Source: Xenopus tropicalis (taxonomy: Eukaryota; Chordata; Amphibia; Anura; Pipidae). From it: a DNA stretch of 64,000 nucleotides. The position numbers and the translations under genes were made by a program. Positions 1 to 11,290 of this stretch are shown here, one piece after another (the first letter of the stretch is position 1; every line of letters starts with the position of its first letter). Location: positions 148,322,547 to 148,386,546 of the forward strand of contig NC_030678.2 in assembly GCF_000004195.4 (NCBI RefSeq), given 5' to 3'. Under the pieces are notes generated by a model, which was given only the letters and a program-made list of their open reading frames with translations, was not told the origin of the DNA and did no database searches.

Positions 1-654
1 AATGTTGGATAAAGGCAGTTAATGTGGGCTGTAAAATTTTACTTGTGTGCGATAACATTGTAAAGCTATCCCTGCACTCCGAATTAAACATTAAAGGCTC
101 TGTGTGCCAGGAATGGTGTCTCCCTGTAACTGTAAATATCAGAGATAAAGTAAATGTTTCCACTATTCCACAGGGTAACCAGCGAGCAGACGAGGGGCTA
201 TATCTAGATGGTATGTTGGCCCTCCTGCAGTCACTGCTAGGCAGTATTGTCTGGGCTCATATTGGGCCTCATTTGTAGTAAATCTCATATGTAGCGGTCT
301 ATTTTTCAAAAGTTGTTTATATTTAAGTTTTGTATTTTTTGCTAATTCAAATAACCTCAAAGTTTATAAAAATACAGTTTTTACTTTTTCATTGACTTCT
401 CCCTTGCAAGATTTCAGAGTTTTTACAGTTTTTTTACTTAATAAATATAAAAAATTTAAAACATTTTAAACCATAATTAAGATTGATGATTATTATAATC
501 AAAAATATTTTGAGTTATTTTATTGTGCTATTTCAGTGACTCATTTATTTTAATTCATCACTAGGATCATACATTTTCATATGGGTCACAATTAAAATCT
601 AGTAAGTCTGTGGGGGGGGGGGGTCTATATACTGTATGTATACTGAGCACAACT

Positions 655-745
655 AAATTTCGAGAAGGCCATCCACCATAGACTCCATTTTATTCAAATA
701 ATTACCTTTTTCTTTTTAATAATAAAACAGTGCCTAGGCCCTCTG
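655..745 (-). repeat. Fragment of the CAGGTATGGGACC TA-flanked MITE
   Basis: It shares the internal text of the TA-flanked MITE family: a gap-tolerant match to GACTCCATTTTA and AATAATAAAACAGT. Both ends are missing. The surrounding 1-1016 shows nothing else recognisable apart from a G-run at 612-622. Confidence 0.5.
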
Positions 746-1024
746 CACTCACCCGTTATCTATATATAAATAGGGCATTAAGACATTCTATGCATTAAGC
801 TACCAAGCAATGCCCTTCCCTTTAAGCAAAACAGGGATTGTTTGTCCATATATTGCAATATATTCAAGTTGGCCAACTACATTAAAGTCATCCCCAGTCT
901 GACCAGTCCCACACTCTCTTATCTGATTCATTAAGAATTCTACTACTTCATTATACATTATACATTTTAGGGACCAAGTTTAACCTGCAACTTTCTAGAA
1001 GGGTATGGTTTTTAAGGGTATTTC

Positions 1025-1302
1025 CAGGGTCGGACTGGGCCGCCGGGACACCGGGAAAAATCCCGGTGGGCCCCGGCCCTAGTGGGCCCCAGCGGCCCAG
1101 TCCGACCTTTGCCGGCGCTCCCCGCTACTGACTGTTCCTCCCCGACGCGTTCAATTTATACGCGCTCGGGGAGGACGTCAGGCGGGGGCCCTTTGGGGGG
1201 GTTAGGGGGGCCCTTGGGGGGGTTAGGGGACGCGGCTGGGGCACCTGCAGGGCCCCTGGGGCGGGAGCCCCGGTGGGCCCTGCACCCCCCAGTCCGACCC
1301 TG
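1025..1302. mobile_element. Complete GC-rich hAT-type MITE with 8-bp target duplication
   Basis: The 278-bp element begins CAGGGTCGGACTGGG and ends with its inverted copy CCCAGTCCGACCCTG. It is flanked by perfect direct repeats GGTATTTC at 1017-1024 and 1303-1310. Short terminal inverted repeats plus an 8-bp duplication are the signature of the hAT superfamily. It is very GC-rich against AT-rich surroundings and has no coding capacity. A related copy is at 56897-57167 and a partial one near 4868. Confidence 0.85.
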
Positions 1303-1696
1303 GGTATTTCTGCCTCTGCATTCTGTTTGATGTGGCTTTCTCTGAGTGGCATCTTTTTATTTCACTTGCTGATGCAAGCCTAAAATTTCTGATATTCCTT
1401 TTTAAAAACGTTTGGAGTTCTAGCACACACATATTTTGTGCCTGCTGCACTGCATGCATGTCTGACTGAACACTTGCCACAGGTGACATGCTCACTATTG
1501 AAACTTTCTATGGTTGCTAGACAGGAAGTTGTTGATGTTTAAATTCTGTCATACTACTGTGGATCTGGTTGCACAGTTTGAATCCTGACGAAGGTCTCTG
1601 TGGGGGACCAAAACATTGAACAAAATGTTTTTTTATGACAATTTCAGTATAATCTGGCCTATGAGCGTATGGTAGATCATACAGTGTATCCCCTGC

Positions 1697-1912
1697 AGGG
1701 GCGGGCCGAGCCAACCAGGTGCCCTAGGCAACCCGGTTGGCTACCTCGCCCCTGCACCGCTACATCGCACCCCCCACGCGGCGCAGTGTGCGATGCGAAG
1801 CGGTGCGACGCTAAACTGTACTAGGGGTAGGTAGGAAAGGCTGCTGCCTGGCGCCCCTCAATCGTTGCACCCTTGGCAGCTGCCTCTTCTGCCTACCCCT
1901 AGTTCCAGCCCT
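1697..1912. mobile_element. Probable GC-rich hAT-like MITE, no clear target duplication
   Basis: The segment starts CAGGGGCGGGCCGAGCC and ends AGTTCCAGCCCTG. It shares the interior text CTTCTGCCTACCCCTAG with 55036-55269 and with a fragment near 17800-17850. I see no matching 8-bp flanks, so the boundaries are approximate. Confidence 0.55.
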
Positions 1913-1914
1913 GA

Positions 1915-3300
1915 AAAATATAAACAGCTCTGACCTATAAATGATAACTATTAGTCTGTATCTAAATATAAATGTGGATAAGTATCAAAGTTTAAATATT
2001 TTCCATCAAATGTTTATGAACCAATAACACGATGCTGTAGGTATATGCTGGCTATTAATTCTTGGTTGTACATTACATTTAATCATGTTTGCTCTGCACA
2101 GAAATATTCACCCGGGGCTTCAAAACAGCCTTGCCGCTGCCAAGTGGGACATGTAAATACTGCTAAATGATATAGAGCACTTGGAAATTGCACCCTAAAT
2201 AACTAGCAATAAAAAGACTGACTTCAGCATATAAATGTTTTCAAATGTGCAGTTCAAAGGGGCCTCGCTCAGTTTTTTTTTATTTTTGTAACAGAAAACT
2301 GGCTAAGATACAAACGTGGTAAAATGGAATAAAAATGAAATACCAGGCATTCCATTAAAATCTTTCAATAAACTGACAGCCTGCAGGGACCAATTTGTCT
2401 TCCCCTGCCGTCAGATCTTACATTTTAATATGACAAGTAATACTTGCATAAATACTGCATGGTGCTGAATTCTCTGATATTTATTTCTATGGAAATAGCA
2501 CCTGAGCTCTGACTAGGACTCCGCCACTACAAGGGTGCCTGACAAATGCAGCATCCAGATCTGCTTTTTTTGGTTCAAAGGAGACATATTGGATAAATGG
2601 GAAACCCCTAACCCTGTAGGCAATTATGAATAATATCCGGTGCTGGTTTCCCTTTGGGCTAAACATTAACCCTATCTGTAACAATGGCCCCTTTATTGGA
2701 GCTCCCTATAGGTCCTATCACTTCTCTGTCCCAGTTTGAAATGAAGAGTGGGCGTGTCCTAACGGTCCCTGCCAGAAGCACAGTAGGAGGGGGAGAGCCA
2801 ATCACAGCCCTGCATTCACACAAGCACAGACAGGCTTCAGTTCCCTATCAGGTCAGCCTAGCTGCTGATTGGTTCCTATCCTACAGTGCAGGGTACGGAG
2901 GGCCGCCGGCTCCCCAGCTCACCCAGAGAATTCAGCCAGCAGGAAGTGGAACAGATGGGCGGGGCTAGTGGGGTTTTGGTGGAATTTCTCAATAAATCAG
3001 TCAGAAACACAACTTTTTAAAGCACATTCCTTCTATATCTAGAGGAGTTTAATTCACTGGTACATTCATAATTTTTATAGGACATGTCTCCTTTCAACTG
3101 GCAGCCACACAGTTGGGTGAGAAGGGTGCAGTGGTTTATTAACATTAATACATAACATCAATAATTACATATCCAACCATAACGCATTGTAACAGAACCC
3201 ACTGAGGCTACCAAACTCCCCCCAGCCTCAGTTTCCAGCTTACCTTGCCCATTTAATGCACAACTGGGGCTCAAAGTCAAGAAACCCACACCAACTGATA
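1915..3300. other. No gene or complete element recognised
   Basis: This is intronic DNA of the AQP2-like gene. A somewhat GC-richer block at 2640-2970 contains open frames with no family resemblance and no second member in the window. I see nothing to annotate. Confidence 0.4.
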
Positions 3301-3316
3301 AAAACCACCACATTTT

Positions 3317-3510
3317 ATTTTCTGTAGTTTTTTTTTATCTGTTTTACTTATTGTTACTTTTTATTATTTATCTTTCTATTTAGGCCCTCTCCTATTCATC
3401 TCCCAGTCTCTCAATTAAACCACTGCCTGGCTGCTAGGGTAAATTGCACCCTAGCAACAAGATAGCTAAAATGGCAAGCTGCTGAAAAAAACTATTCAAA
3501 AAAGACAAAG
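3317..3510. repeat. Partial copy of the CACCTTTAAATTAAC MITE family
   Basis: It shares the text around TTTATTATTTATC, CCTCTCCTATTCAT and CACTGCCTGGCTGCTAGGGT with the fuller copies at 8461-8850 and 39664-40122. The ends are lost. Confidence 0.55.
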
Positions 3511-3948
3511 AAAAACCTGTCACAGATCGATAAGGCAGATAAGGCAGTTGTGGGTCAAAACAAGTAAAAATACAGGTTGCGGGTCTGGGTCAGGTCTTAA
3601 ATATTGGTTCTGCGCAGGACTCCAACACAAGCCCACAGCCAAAGGGGAACAATGGAAATACAAAGTTTTTCTGATTATTTTCGTTCAATAAAATTAGATT
3701 AAAAGAAAAGCTAATGTTCAGTAAACCAATTCATTCAGCAGCTGTTGTAATGCTGTTTCTCCTAATGCCTGTTTGATAATGATGGTAATGTTATGATAGT
3801 GATGTTCAGGCAGGGATCCAATTAAGGGCACCAAATGGAAGTTCCTTTTTATGATATACTTTGTACTTTTTTGTTTTTCGCTTGCTGGAACATTTCTCTA
3901 TTTTTGATTTGAAAACAATTTTAATCAGACATTCTTACAAAATTATTA

Positions 3949-4345
3949 GGGTCTGTTTACTTTGAAATTAACTTTTCCGTTTGCAATTGGTCTTCACTTT
4001 TTTATGTGCAGTTTTTGAATTATTTTGCTTTTTGTTTAGCAGCTCTCCAGCTTATAATTTTGGCAGCTATCTGGTTGCTAGGCTCCAATATAATCTAACA
4101 ACCAGGCAGTGGTTTAAAAGAGAGACAGGGGTATAAATAGGCAGATAAGTAATAAAAAGTAACAATAACAATAAAAATTGGATCTACACAGAGCAATAGA
4201 TGTTTGGCTGCTGGGATCAGTAACAATCATTTGAAAGCTGGAAATAGTCAAAAGAGGAAGGCAAACAACAATAGAAAAAATTCTAAGAATAGCCCATTCT
4301 TTAACATACTAAAATTAACCTGAAGGTGAACTTCCCCTTTAAAAA
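3949..4345. mobile_element. MITE of the AAGGTGAAC...TTAA family
   Basis: The left part reads TTTGAAATTAACTTTTCCG and GCAATTGGTCTTCA; the right end reads CTGAAGGTGAACTTCCCC and then TTTAA. The segment folds back on itself and has no coding capacity. TTAA at the ends and the TTAAAGG-type terminus point to piggyBac-like nonautonomous elements such as the T2 family described in Xenopus. Confidence 0.6.
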
Positions 4346-4779
4346 TGGAAACATTTGCACTTTGATTGTAAAAGGGACACAGGGAATGTATATCATTTCT
4401 GCACCAACTTTATGTACAGTAGGATATTTGCATTTGGCGGTGCCCTTACATTTCCCAAGATGTGAAAATGGGATTGGTGCTGGGGGTATACTAAACTTCA
4501 TTGATGGAAAAGAAAAAAGAAAAATCCTATATCCACAATTTAAGCTTTTAGAATGATTGTTAATGATTATTAATGATTTAGAACAAACAGCACTTTAAAT
4601 AATGGATGGACTTAATTTGACTGAAGAATGTCTAAACATTATACTATTTAAACCAATCAATAATTTGTTGATAATTCTTAAAAATATGATATTCTAAAAC
4701 CAAAGTCCAAAATGATACATGAAATGAATAAAGGGAAGTAAGAAATACAAAGGCAGATAGCAGGTGGGGAAGCTAAAGC

Positions 4780-5150
4780 TAATCTAACTCAAATGATCCC
4801 CGACTGATTCTCTTAGGGTAGATACTAGGGGAGTAGTCAGAACCCAAGAGCTGAAGCTATAGTCATTACCAGGGTCCAACTGGCCAGGAAAAATCCGGTA
4901 GTCCCCACTGGCTCGAACACAGTGGCAGGCTGCATGGTGCAGCGGTGGAGTGCAATAGTTATCTGCACGGGGGGGGGTTCCCAGTGGGTAAGTGTAAGTT
5001 CTATATAATAACATTCCATTTAACAATGGCTTTTGCCTGTCACAAGCATAGTCTGAACTACTATGAACAAAGCTTAATATAAAAATTGTAGCAAATGGAT
5101 GTATATGTGTGTTGGAATGCTGAAAGCTATACAATAAGTAACTAAACACA
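4780..5150. other. Repeat fragment before exon 2
   Basis: CCAGGGTCCAACTGGCCAG at about 4868 resembles the left end of the GC-rich hAT-type MITE at 1025. The right end cannot be found. Nothing else is recognised between 4350 and 5358. Confidence 0.35.
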
Positions 5151-5358
5151 TATGCATTGATTACCTAAGCATCATTTATTTTTTATGTGAAAAACATAAT
5201 CGTTTTTCAGCTATATTAAAACATATTGCCCCAGAGTAATTGTATATTAATATGATCATAATTTAGCATAAACAATGGTTGGTTGCCCCTATGTTATACA
5301 GGTGGCATCCCTGGAATGCAAAATACATTGTAACGTTGTGTATATGTTTGTCCTCTAG

Positions 5359-5523
5359 CTGAGCAACAATACAACTGAAGGACAAGCTGTCACTGTTGAG
5401 ATGATCCTAACACTGCAGCTTATTCTCTGTGTTTTTGCATCGACTGACAGCAACAGGTGTGACAATGTTGGATCCCCATCTATTTCTATTGGCCTGTCTG
5501 TTGCAGTGGGGCATCTGGTTGGG
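5359..5523 (+). CDS. aqp2: AQP2-like aquaporin, exon 2 (first exon seen; exon 1 lies before the window)
   Basis: This is the second coding exon of a classical water-channel aquaporin. It is exactly 165 bp (55 codons, phase 0 at both ends), the standard exon-2 size of AQP2 and AQP5. It has a TCTAG acceptor and a GTAGGT donor. It encodes the extracellular loop with overlapping sequons (LSNNTT), a helix reading [15 protein letters not shown], the FASTD motif, and helix 5 ending GHLVG; that His is the aromatic/arginine filter histidine. The GQAVTVE..LTLQL.LC run resembles mammalian AQP2 more than AQP5. Exon 1, with the first NPA motif, was not found in bases 1-5358, so intron 1 exceeds 5.3 kb. 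The family moves water across plasma or vesicle membranes, and in mammals AQP2 is vasopressin-regulated. Family is secure; AQP2 rather than an amphibian-specific AQP2 paralogue is inference. Confidence 0.88.
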
Positions 5524-5934
5524 GTAGGTGTACATAACTGTGTCATTTCATCTATTGCTACCAGTATCTTCTTCTGTTAAGCAACACTATTTCAGAGTTT
5601 CTTTGCTGATCTCAGATCGCACATTTCTCAGGATGCCAATTGTTGTCCATGGTGGAGAAAAAACAGCTTTAAAGGGGCGGTTTACCCCATGCCCCAAACA
5701 ATGTAGGTCTCTAGAAATATATTGCATAAACAAGCTCATATGTAAAACCCCTTTAACCCTTTTAATCTCTGCATTGTTCACCCCCTGCAGTGTTCACACC
5801 TCAGGCTCAGGCTGTAATCACCCCCATTGTTCCCCTGTTCACACCTCAGGAGCAGTAGAAACCCCCAAATAATCCCTGCACACTACAAAAAGAACATATA
5901 CTGAGGTGGTACTGCAATATATTTTTAAAGGAAC

Positions 5935-6366
5935 AGTAACACTAAAAAATAAAAACGTTTTAAAATAATTAAATTATAATGTACTGTTGCCCTGCACTGG
6001 TAAAAGTTGTGTGTTTGCTTCAGAAAGACTACTGTAGTTAATAGAAATAGCTGCTGTGTAGCCATGGGGGCAGCCATTTAAATTGAAAAAAGGCGAAAAG
6101 GCACAGGTTACATAAGAAGATACCAGATAAACTGTGTAGAATACAATGGGAATCTGCTACTTATCTGTTATCTGCTTAGTAACCTGTGCCTTTTCTCCTT
6201 TTTTCAATTTAAATGGCTGCCCCCATGGCTACACAGCAGGGTATTTATATAAACTGTAGTAGTGTTTATGAAGCAAACACACAAGTTTTACCAGTGCAGG
6301 GCAATAGTACATAATATATTAATTATTTTTATACACTTTCATTTTTTGGTGTTACTGTTCCTTTAA
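5935..6366. mobile_element. Fold-back TTAA MITE (piggyBac/T2-like)
   Basis: The element starts TTAAAGGAACAGTAACAC and ends with its inverted copy GTGTTACTGTTCCTTTAA. TTAA at 5935-5938 and 6363-6366 is both end and target duplication. The two arms pair over most of their length (AATGGCTGCCCCCATGGCTA occurs in inverted form). It is non-coding. Related copies are at 34681-35491 and about 18696-18890. Confidence 0.85.
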
Positions 6367-6469
6367 TATATAGTTATTGTGCAGACTGTAGGAGCAGTGC
6401 CAGCATTGTGTCACTGTAGGCTGCCTGTGTGTGCCATACACACAGGCATCATAGGACAAGCAGAGTATG

Positions 6470-6756
6470 GCACACACAGGCAGGGTAGGGAAGGCAGAGT
6501 ATGGCACACACAGGCAGAGTATGGCACACACAGGCCAAGTATGGCACAAACCAGCCAAGGATGGCAAACACAGTGAAAGTATGGCACACACAGGCAGGGT
6601 AGGGAAGGCAGAGTATGGCACACAAAGGAAGGGTATGGCAGGCAGAGTATGGCACACACAGGCCAAGTATGGCACAAACCAGCCAAGAATGGCACACACA
6701 GTGAAAGTATGGCACACAGGCAGGGTAGGGAAGGCAGAGTATGGCACACACAGGCA
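6470..6756. repeat. Minisatellite of 20-bp and 34-bp units
   Basis: The basic unit is AGTATGGCACACACAGGCAG (20 bp). A longer 34-bp form adds GGTAGGGAAGGCAG. Here several diverged 20-bp units (GGCACAAACCAGCCA, GGCAAACACAGTGAA types) alternate with 34-bp units. Open frames on both strands here are by-products of the repeat. Confidence 0.85.
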
Positions 6757-7012
6757 GATTTTCATAAAATATAATTTTTTTATAGTATGTGCCATTGGGT
6801 AATCCTAAATAGAAAATTGTCATTTAAAGAATTAAGGGCCGGCCCCTGGGATCATAGGATTCACAGTGCACACAAACAAGCCAAATGGTGGAACAAGGGA
6901 AAGTATGTAAAAGGATATTTAATGATATATAAATATTCTAGTTTAGCGAGATGTGTTAATAGGCCACTTAACATAATATAAACTCTCTGTTGGTTACTGA
7001 TTTTGGGGGTAT
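6757..7012. repeat. Interspersed repeat shared with 57240-57580
   Basis: Text such as AGTATGTGCCATTGGGTAAT, GGGATCATAGGATTCACAGT and GCACACAAACAAGCCAA occurs in the same order in both places. The family is not recognised and no ends were found. Confidence 0.6.
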
Positions 7013-7143
7013 AGTTTTCCTTTAAGTTAAATTCTAGCTTGTTGTAGAGCAGCTAATTCTAGGCAAGTTTTCATTTGGTCTTCATTATATATTTTTTTAT
7101 AGTTTTTACATTTTTAAATGTTTAAAAGATTTTTTAGTAGACT

Positions 7144-7235
7144 TAAGGTATGGAGATCCAAATTACGGAAAGATCCCTTATCCAGAAAGCCCTGGGTCCC
7201 GAATATTCTGGATAACAGGTCCCATGCCTGTACTG
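7144..7235 (-). repeat. Deleted copy of the TA-flanked CAGGTATGGGACC MITE
   Basis: The read GGTATGGAGATCCAAATTA to GGATAACAGGTCCCATGCC and then TGTA joins inner and outer parts of the 5' half of the family in reverse orientation. The 3' half is absent. Confidence 0.6.
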
Positions 7236-7277
7236 TAATATGATGAACAAAACATGTAAAACATAAGCATACACCAG

Positions 7278-7625
7278 TAGTGATGGGCGAAATGTTTCGC
7301 CAGGCATGGATTTGCGGCGAATTTCCGCCTTTCGCCATTGGTGGATTATTTTGCGAAATGGATGAAAAAATTCGCCGCACGTCCAAAAATTATCGCCGGC
7401 GTCAAAAAAGAATAGTCGCGGGCGTCAAAAGAATAGCCGCACAACAAAATAATAGCCACAGGCGACAAAAGAATAGCCATGCGGCTATTATTTTGTCGCA
7501 TGGCTATTCTTTTGTCGCCGCACGACATTTTCGCCGTTTCGCGAATTTTCCGCCATTTCGCTGATCTTTTGAAAGATTCGCTAATTTTTCGGCAAAACAA
7601 AACGGAACAGATTCGTTCATCACTA
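7278..7625. mobile_element. Complete palindromic hAT-type MITE, TAGTGATGGGCGAA family
   Basis: The ends are TAGTGATGGGCGAA and TTCGTTCATCACTA. Flanks are perfect 8-bp direct repeats TACACCAG at 7270-7277 and 7626-7633. The interior is a near-palindrome rich in TTCGCC and AATAGCC motifs, able to form a long hairpin centred near 7480. It is non-coding despite open frames on both strands. Related: 29539-30091, and fragments near 23690-23806 and 62009-62110. Confidence 0.88.
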
Positions 7626-8460
7626 TACACCAGTTAAAACCTGCAAAACTCTCTGAAGCATTGCTACAACTCCCCAATGATTTGTATCTGGGCCTTATTG
7701 AGCATCATGGGAGATGCCATTCAGGTGATAGGTAGTTAGTTTGGTATCCCAGTCAGTTTGGAACCTTCTGTTATACGTAGGGTTGAGACATCCCGTGCCC
7801 AATGTGTTAATGGCTACAGAGATATCATATAAACTCTGACACTGGAATTGAATTCTAGGAAAGCCTCTTTCTCCGTTTTCCAGTAGCTGAGAAATGTAAA
7901 TATTACTGCAAGTCAAAAATGACATTTACTCGCTGTGATGGATAACAAAAGAGCAATATTTTCTCCTTGATTATTAATCATCCTCCGCGAATATACATTA
8001 ATGGTGTGTAATGACGATCACGATTCATTGATTTAGGCGTTATAAAATGCCTTTTTTTTGGCAATATGTCACACTGTTAGAGATCCAAGCAGCTGGAGCT
8101 CTGCAGGAATAAAAATAATTACTATCCCACGTGTCGGATCTTGAATAAAACATCCATTAATTGCTAAAGGCTATCATATTTTTAGAGGCAAATCCTCAAT
8201 GAATCTTGTATAGCAGTGACATGATAATTCTCGTTGGTTTGGAAGACCATTTAGTAATTGGTGTTAAGGTATAAAACTTTTTAAAAGACAACTTTATAAC
8301 ATTAATATAAATGCAGAGACACTGACAGCCTCAGGGTAATGTAAGAACAAATCACAGAGTTTGTACTAGATCTAGTAACCCAGAGCCACAAATCAGATCT
8401 GACCAGTAAAACTACTTGATTGGTTGCTAAAAATGTGTTTCTCTTACAACATTACCCTCT

Positions 8461-8850
8461 TAAAGTGGTGATTCACCCTTAAGTTAACTTTTAGTATGTT
8501 ATACAATGGCCAATTCTAGGGAGCCTTTTAATTGGTCTTCATTATGAATTTTTATAGTTTTTTAATTATTTCCCTTCTTCACACTTTCAAATGAGGGTCA
8601 CTGACCCCTGCAGCCAAAAACTGATTGCTCTGCGATGCTACAATTTAATTGTTAGTATTACTTTTTATTACTTATTTTTCTACTCAGGTCCTCTTCTATT
8701 TATATACCAGTCTCTTATTCAAACCTCTTCCTGGTTGCTAAGGTATTTGATCCCTATCAACCAGATAACAGCTGAAATTCAAAACTGGAGAGTTGCTGAA
8801 GAAAAAGTAAAATAATTAAAAAACACAATTAATAATAAATAATAAAAAGG
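8461..8850. mobile_element. MITE of the TTAAAG(T/G)GGT...CACC family
   Basis: It starts TTAAAGTGGTGATTCACCC and continues through AAGTTAACTTTTAGTATG, the internal GGTCACTGACCCCTGCAG text, and GCTGAAGAAAAAGTAAAATA. This is the same family as 39664-40122, with the right end degraded. Confidence 0.6.
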
Positions 8851-8927
8851 ACAGTTGCAACCTTGTATCCCCCAATAAAGTCTGTTCATGATCATTATAA
8901 GACCTGAAGAGTGCAGAGTTCATGGAT

Positions 8928-8962
8928 GCTCTCTCTCTCTCTTTCTATATATATATATATAC
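8928..8962. repeat. (TC)n(TA)n microsatellite
   Basis: A CT run of about 14 bases passes into a TA run of about 16 bases. Confidence 0.8.
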
Positions 8963-9204
8963 TTCATCCTTGACTTTAGTCCATGCCCAAGTCAAGTGAA
9001 GCTTACTAGCCAAGGTCCATATCCTGTTCACAAGTTCACATACATTATTAAATCTGGACCTTGGGTGGAATGAGTATGTAATCCTTTGCCCATACTGGGG
9101 CTATTGAACCAGATAGAAGCAAGGGTTGGCTTTTTCATACTATAGGGGTCTGACAAACTTTGGTCCACTGTCCAAAGGATGGGTGAAACCTTATCCATGA
9201 GATA

Positions 9205-10151
9205 CAGTGCTGTCCAACTGGCGGCCCACGACCCCCCTCTGTGTGGCCCCCCACCTGTCTGGCTGCTTTGATGGCTTACCTTTGTGTAAACTTTAAATGG
9301 TATCAGTATTGAGATTAACTGCCCCCCTGCATGGTTAACACCTCAGATTCAGGCTGTAATCCCCCTGTATTGTTTAAAAATGTATTCCCATGTACTTTTC
9401 ACACCTTTTAATCTCTGCATTGTTCACCCCCTGCAGTGTTCACACCTCAGGCTCAGGCTGTAAACCCCACATTGTTCCCCTGTTCACACCTCAGTAGCAG
9501 TAGAAACCCACAAATAAACCCTGCACACTATAAAAAGAACATATACTGTGGTGGTACTGCAATTAAAAAGTTTTTTAATATATAGTTATTGTGCAGACTG
9601 TAGGAGCAGTGCCAGCATTGCGTCACTGTAGGCTGCCTGTGTGTGCCATACACACAGGCAGCATAGGACAGGCAGAGTATGGCACACACAGGCAGGGTAG
9701 GGAAGGCAAAGTATGGCACACACAGGCAGGGTAGAGCAGGCAGAGTATGGCACACACAGGCAGGGTAGGGAAGGCAGAGTATGGCACACACAGGCAGGGT
9801 AGGGCAGGCAGAGTATGGCACACACAGGAAGGGTAGGGCAGGCAGAGTATGGCACACACAGGCAGGGTAGGGCAGGCAGAGTATGGCACACACAGGCAGG
9901 GTAGGGCAGGCAGAGTATGGCACACACAGGCAGGGTAGGGAAGGCAGAGTATGGCACACAGAGGCAGCATAGGGCAGGCAGAGAATGGCACACACAGGCA
10001 GGGTAGGGGAGGCAGAGTATGACAGGTTTTTGCTGTACTACCACCATTAATATGGCTATGGTCATGCGATAACATGGGTATGGTTTCAAGTGGGTGTGGT
10101 TTTAAAAAGGGTAGTGGTCAAAACTAGCCTCCATTATCGGCCCTCCACCAC
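9205..10151. mobile_element. hAT-type element carrying a 34-bp minisatellite, right end truncated
   Basis: It starts CAGTGCTGTCCAACTGGCGG, the same end as the complete copy at 53059-54041, and follows that copy in reverse orientation through the minisatellite to CGGCCCTCCACCACG. The last ~70 bp with the second terminal repeat are missing. It is non-coding and lies in intron 2 of the AQP2-like gene, starting 3.7 kb after exon 2. Confidence 0.75.
9671..10020. repeat. Minisatellite, 34-bp unit, ten copies
   Basis: The unit GGCAGAGTATGGCACACACA plus GGCAGGGTAGGGNA repeats every 34 bp from 9671 to 10011, ten full copies plus a partial one. The spacings I measured were all exactly 34. Minus-strand open frames of up to 167 codons here are repeat artefacts. 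Confidence 0.9.
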
Positions 10152-10408
10152 GGAGGAGAAAAAACTGCATTTTAATAAATGTATCCCATTTTATAAAGTC
10201 ATCAACTGATCATGTTTCAGTGTTAATCTAAAAATGCTCTAGAATTGTTATGCTTTTCAGCCAAACCATAGGCTATGTATGTTTGGTGTAGAAAATCCTT
10301 TGCAAAAAGCAATACATAAGAGACAAGAACGCCAACAATGTACAATTATATAGGTGTCTGCAGTGCTATCAACTATTGATTAAAAACTCTTGCTTTTTTG
10401 GAATTTAG

Positions 10409-10489
10409 ATTTACTTTACTGGCTGCTCCATGAATCCAGCTCGATCCTTTGGGCCCGCACTGATTGCAGGAAATTTTGATGCACACTGG
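10409..10489 (+). CDS. aqp2: AQP2-like aquaporin, exon 3
   Basis: This is an 81-bp (27-codon) exon between a TTTAG acceptor and a GTAAGG donor, phase 0 on both sides, which is the usual family size. It encodes [18 protein letters not shown] and continues to FDAHW. It therefore carries the second NPA motif (pore half-helix E), the filter cysteine that is also the expected mercury-sensitive residue, and the filter arginine of NPARS. The ending GNFDAHW resembles mammalian AQP2 GKFDDHW. Intron 2 upstream is 4885 bp and full of repeats. Confidence 0.93.
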
Positions 10490-10887
10490 GTAAGGACTGA
10501 GAGGCCTGAGGGGGAATATTCTTTTGTGTATGGGAAATAAAATACAAAGTCAAATAAAGAAAACATAAAGTGGTTAAGAAAGATTCTGAAAAGGAATGGC
10601 TAATTGAGAAAGGAAAAAGGAGAAAAGGTAACAGATCAGCAGACTAAGAAACAGGAAGGATAAACTAAAATGAATGCACTCAGGTAAGGAGTATGTTTCA
10701 AATAATGTTAAACCAGGAGAAAAGCTGCTTGAATCTACAGAACAGCAGCCTTACATGTCTTCCTATGATGTTCAGACCATTGTGCTTCCCCAGCTTTACA
10801 TGTAGGTAGAAGTAACATAAATATGTCACACAGGTATATTAGCAATAAAAAAGTCTTTGTCTGTTGTCAGTTTACAGGCAACACTTT

Positions 10888-11290
10888 TTACGTGAATACG
10901 AAATGATGGTGCAGGCAGGAAATGGTCCTATGACCACATACTTCTTCCTTAAAGGTCCATGGTACCTGTAGTAAAAATGTCCATAGGCTTATGTTGCACT
11001 CTTTGTTACGGGACACACATGATGGTATAACTGAATGGGGGGATTTAGTATCTCTATCATAATCCAGACCTTCAGAATTCTCACAGCAGCTCACCATCTT
11101 GGCTCTTGTTAGGAGTGTCAGTGACACTGCACATGCTCAGAGTCCCCAAGCTCAAGTAAGTGACAGCAGCACAGAGTAGGTGCTGGGAATCAGCAGAAAA
11201 GAGATGGGGGGGGGGGGGGGTGTGCAGAATGTGCTTGGGCTGTTACAGGACCCCAAAAGCATATCTACCCTAATTCTATGTTCTGTTTTA
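10888..11290. repeat. Interspersed repeat shared with 35495-35960
   Basis: Shared text: CACTGCACATGCTC, CAAGTAAGTGACAGCAGCACAGA and GGGAATCAGCAGAAAAGA followed by a G-run (11208-11220) and ACCCAAAA-type sequence. The family is unrecognised. Confidence 0.5.

Larger units (their letters stand above)
5755..6756. mobile_element. Truncated minisatellite-bearing hAT-type element, interrupted by a MITE
   Basis: Text from CCTTTTAATCTCTGCATTG onward matches the element at 9205-10151. At 5935 it is interrupted by a TTAA MITE, then resumes at 6367 (TATATAGTTATTGTGCAGAC) and runs into the minisatellite. Both outer ends are missing, and after 6756 the sequence changes to an unrelated repeat. Confidence 0.7.

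Noticed and set aside
1082..1495. GC-rich region as a CpG island promoter
   Set aside because: The GC-rich block is exactly the 278-bp hAT-type MITE with target duplications, not a promoter.
4784..5149. 121-codon minus-strand open frame
   Set aside because: It overlaps a repeat fragment and has no recognisable family; treated as chance.
1..5358. Search for exon 1 of the AQP2-like gene
   Set aside because: No sequence encoding the HINPAV motif or the N-terminal helices was found on the + strand, so exon 1 is taken to lie upstream of the window.
6352..6823. Open frames on both strands over the first minisatellite
   Set aside because: Repeat artefact, as at 9671 and 53238.
9528..10089. Overlapping minus-strand open frames of 150-167 codons rich in Cys, Pro and Leu
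   Set aside because: They are translations of the 34-bp minisatellite in all frames; period 34 is not a multiple of 3 and no start or domain fits.
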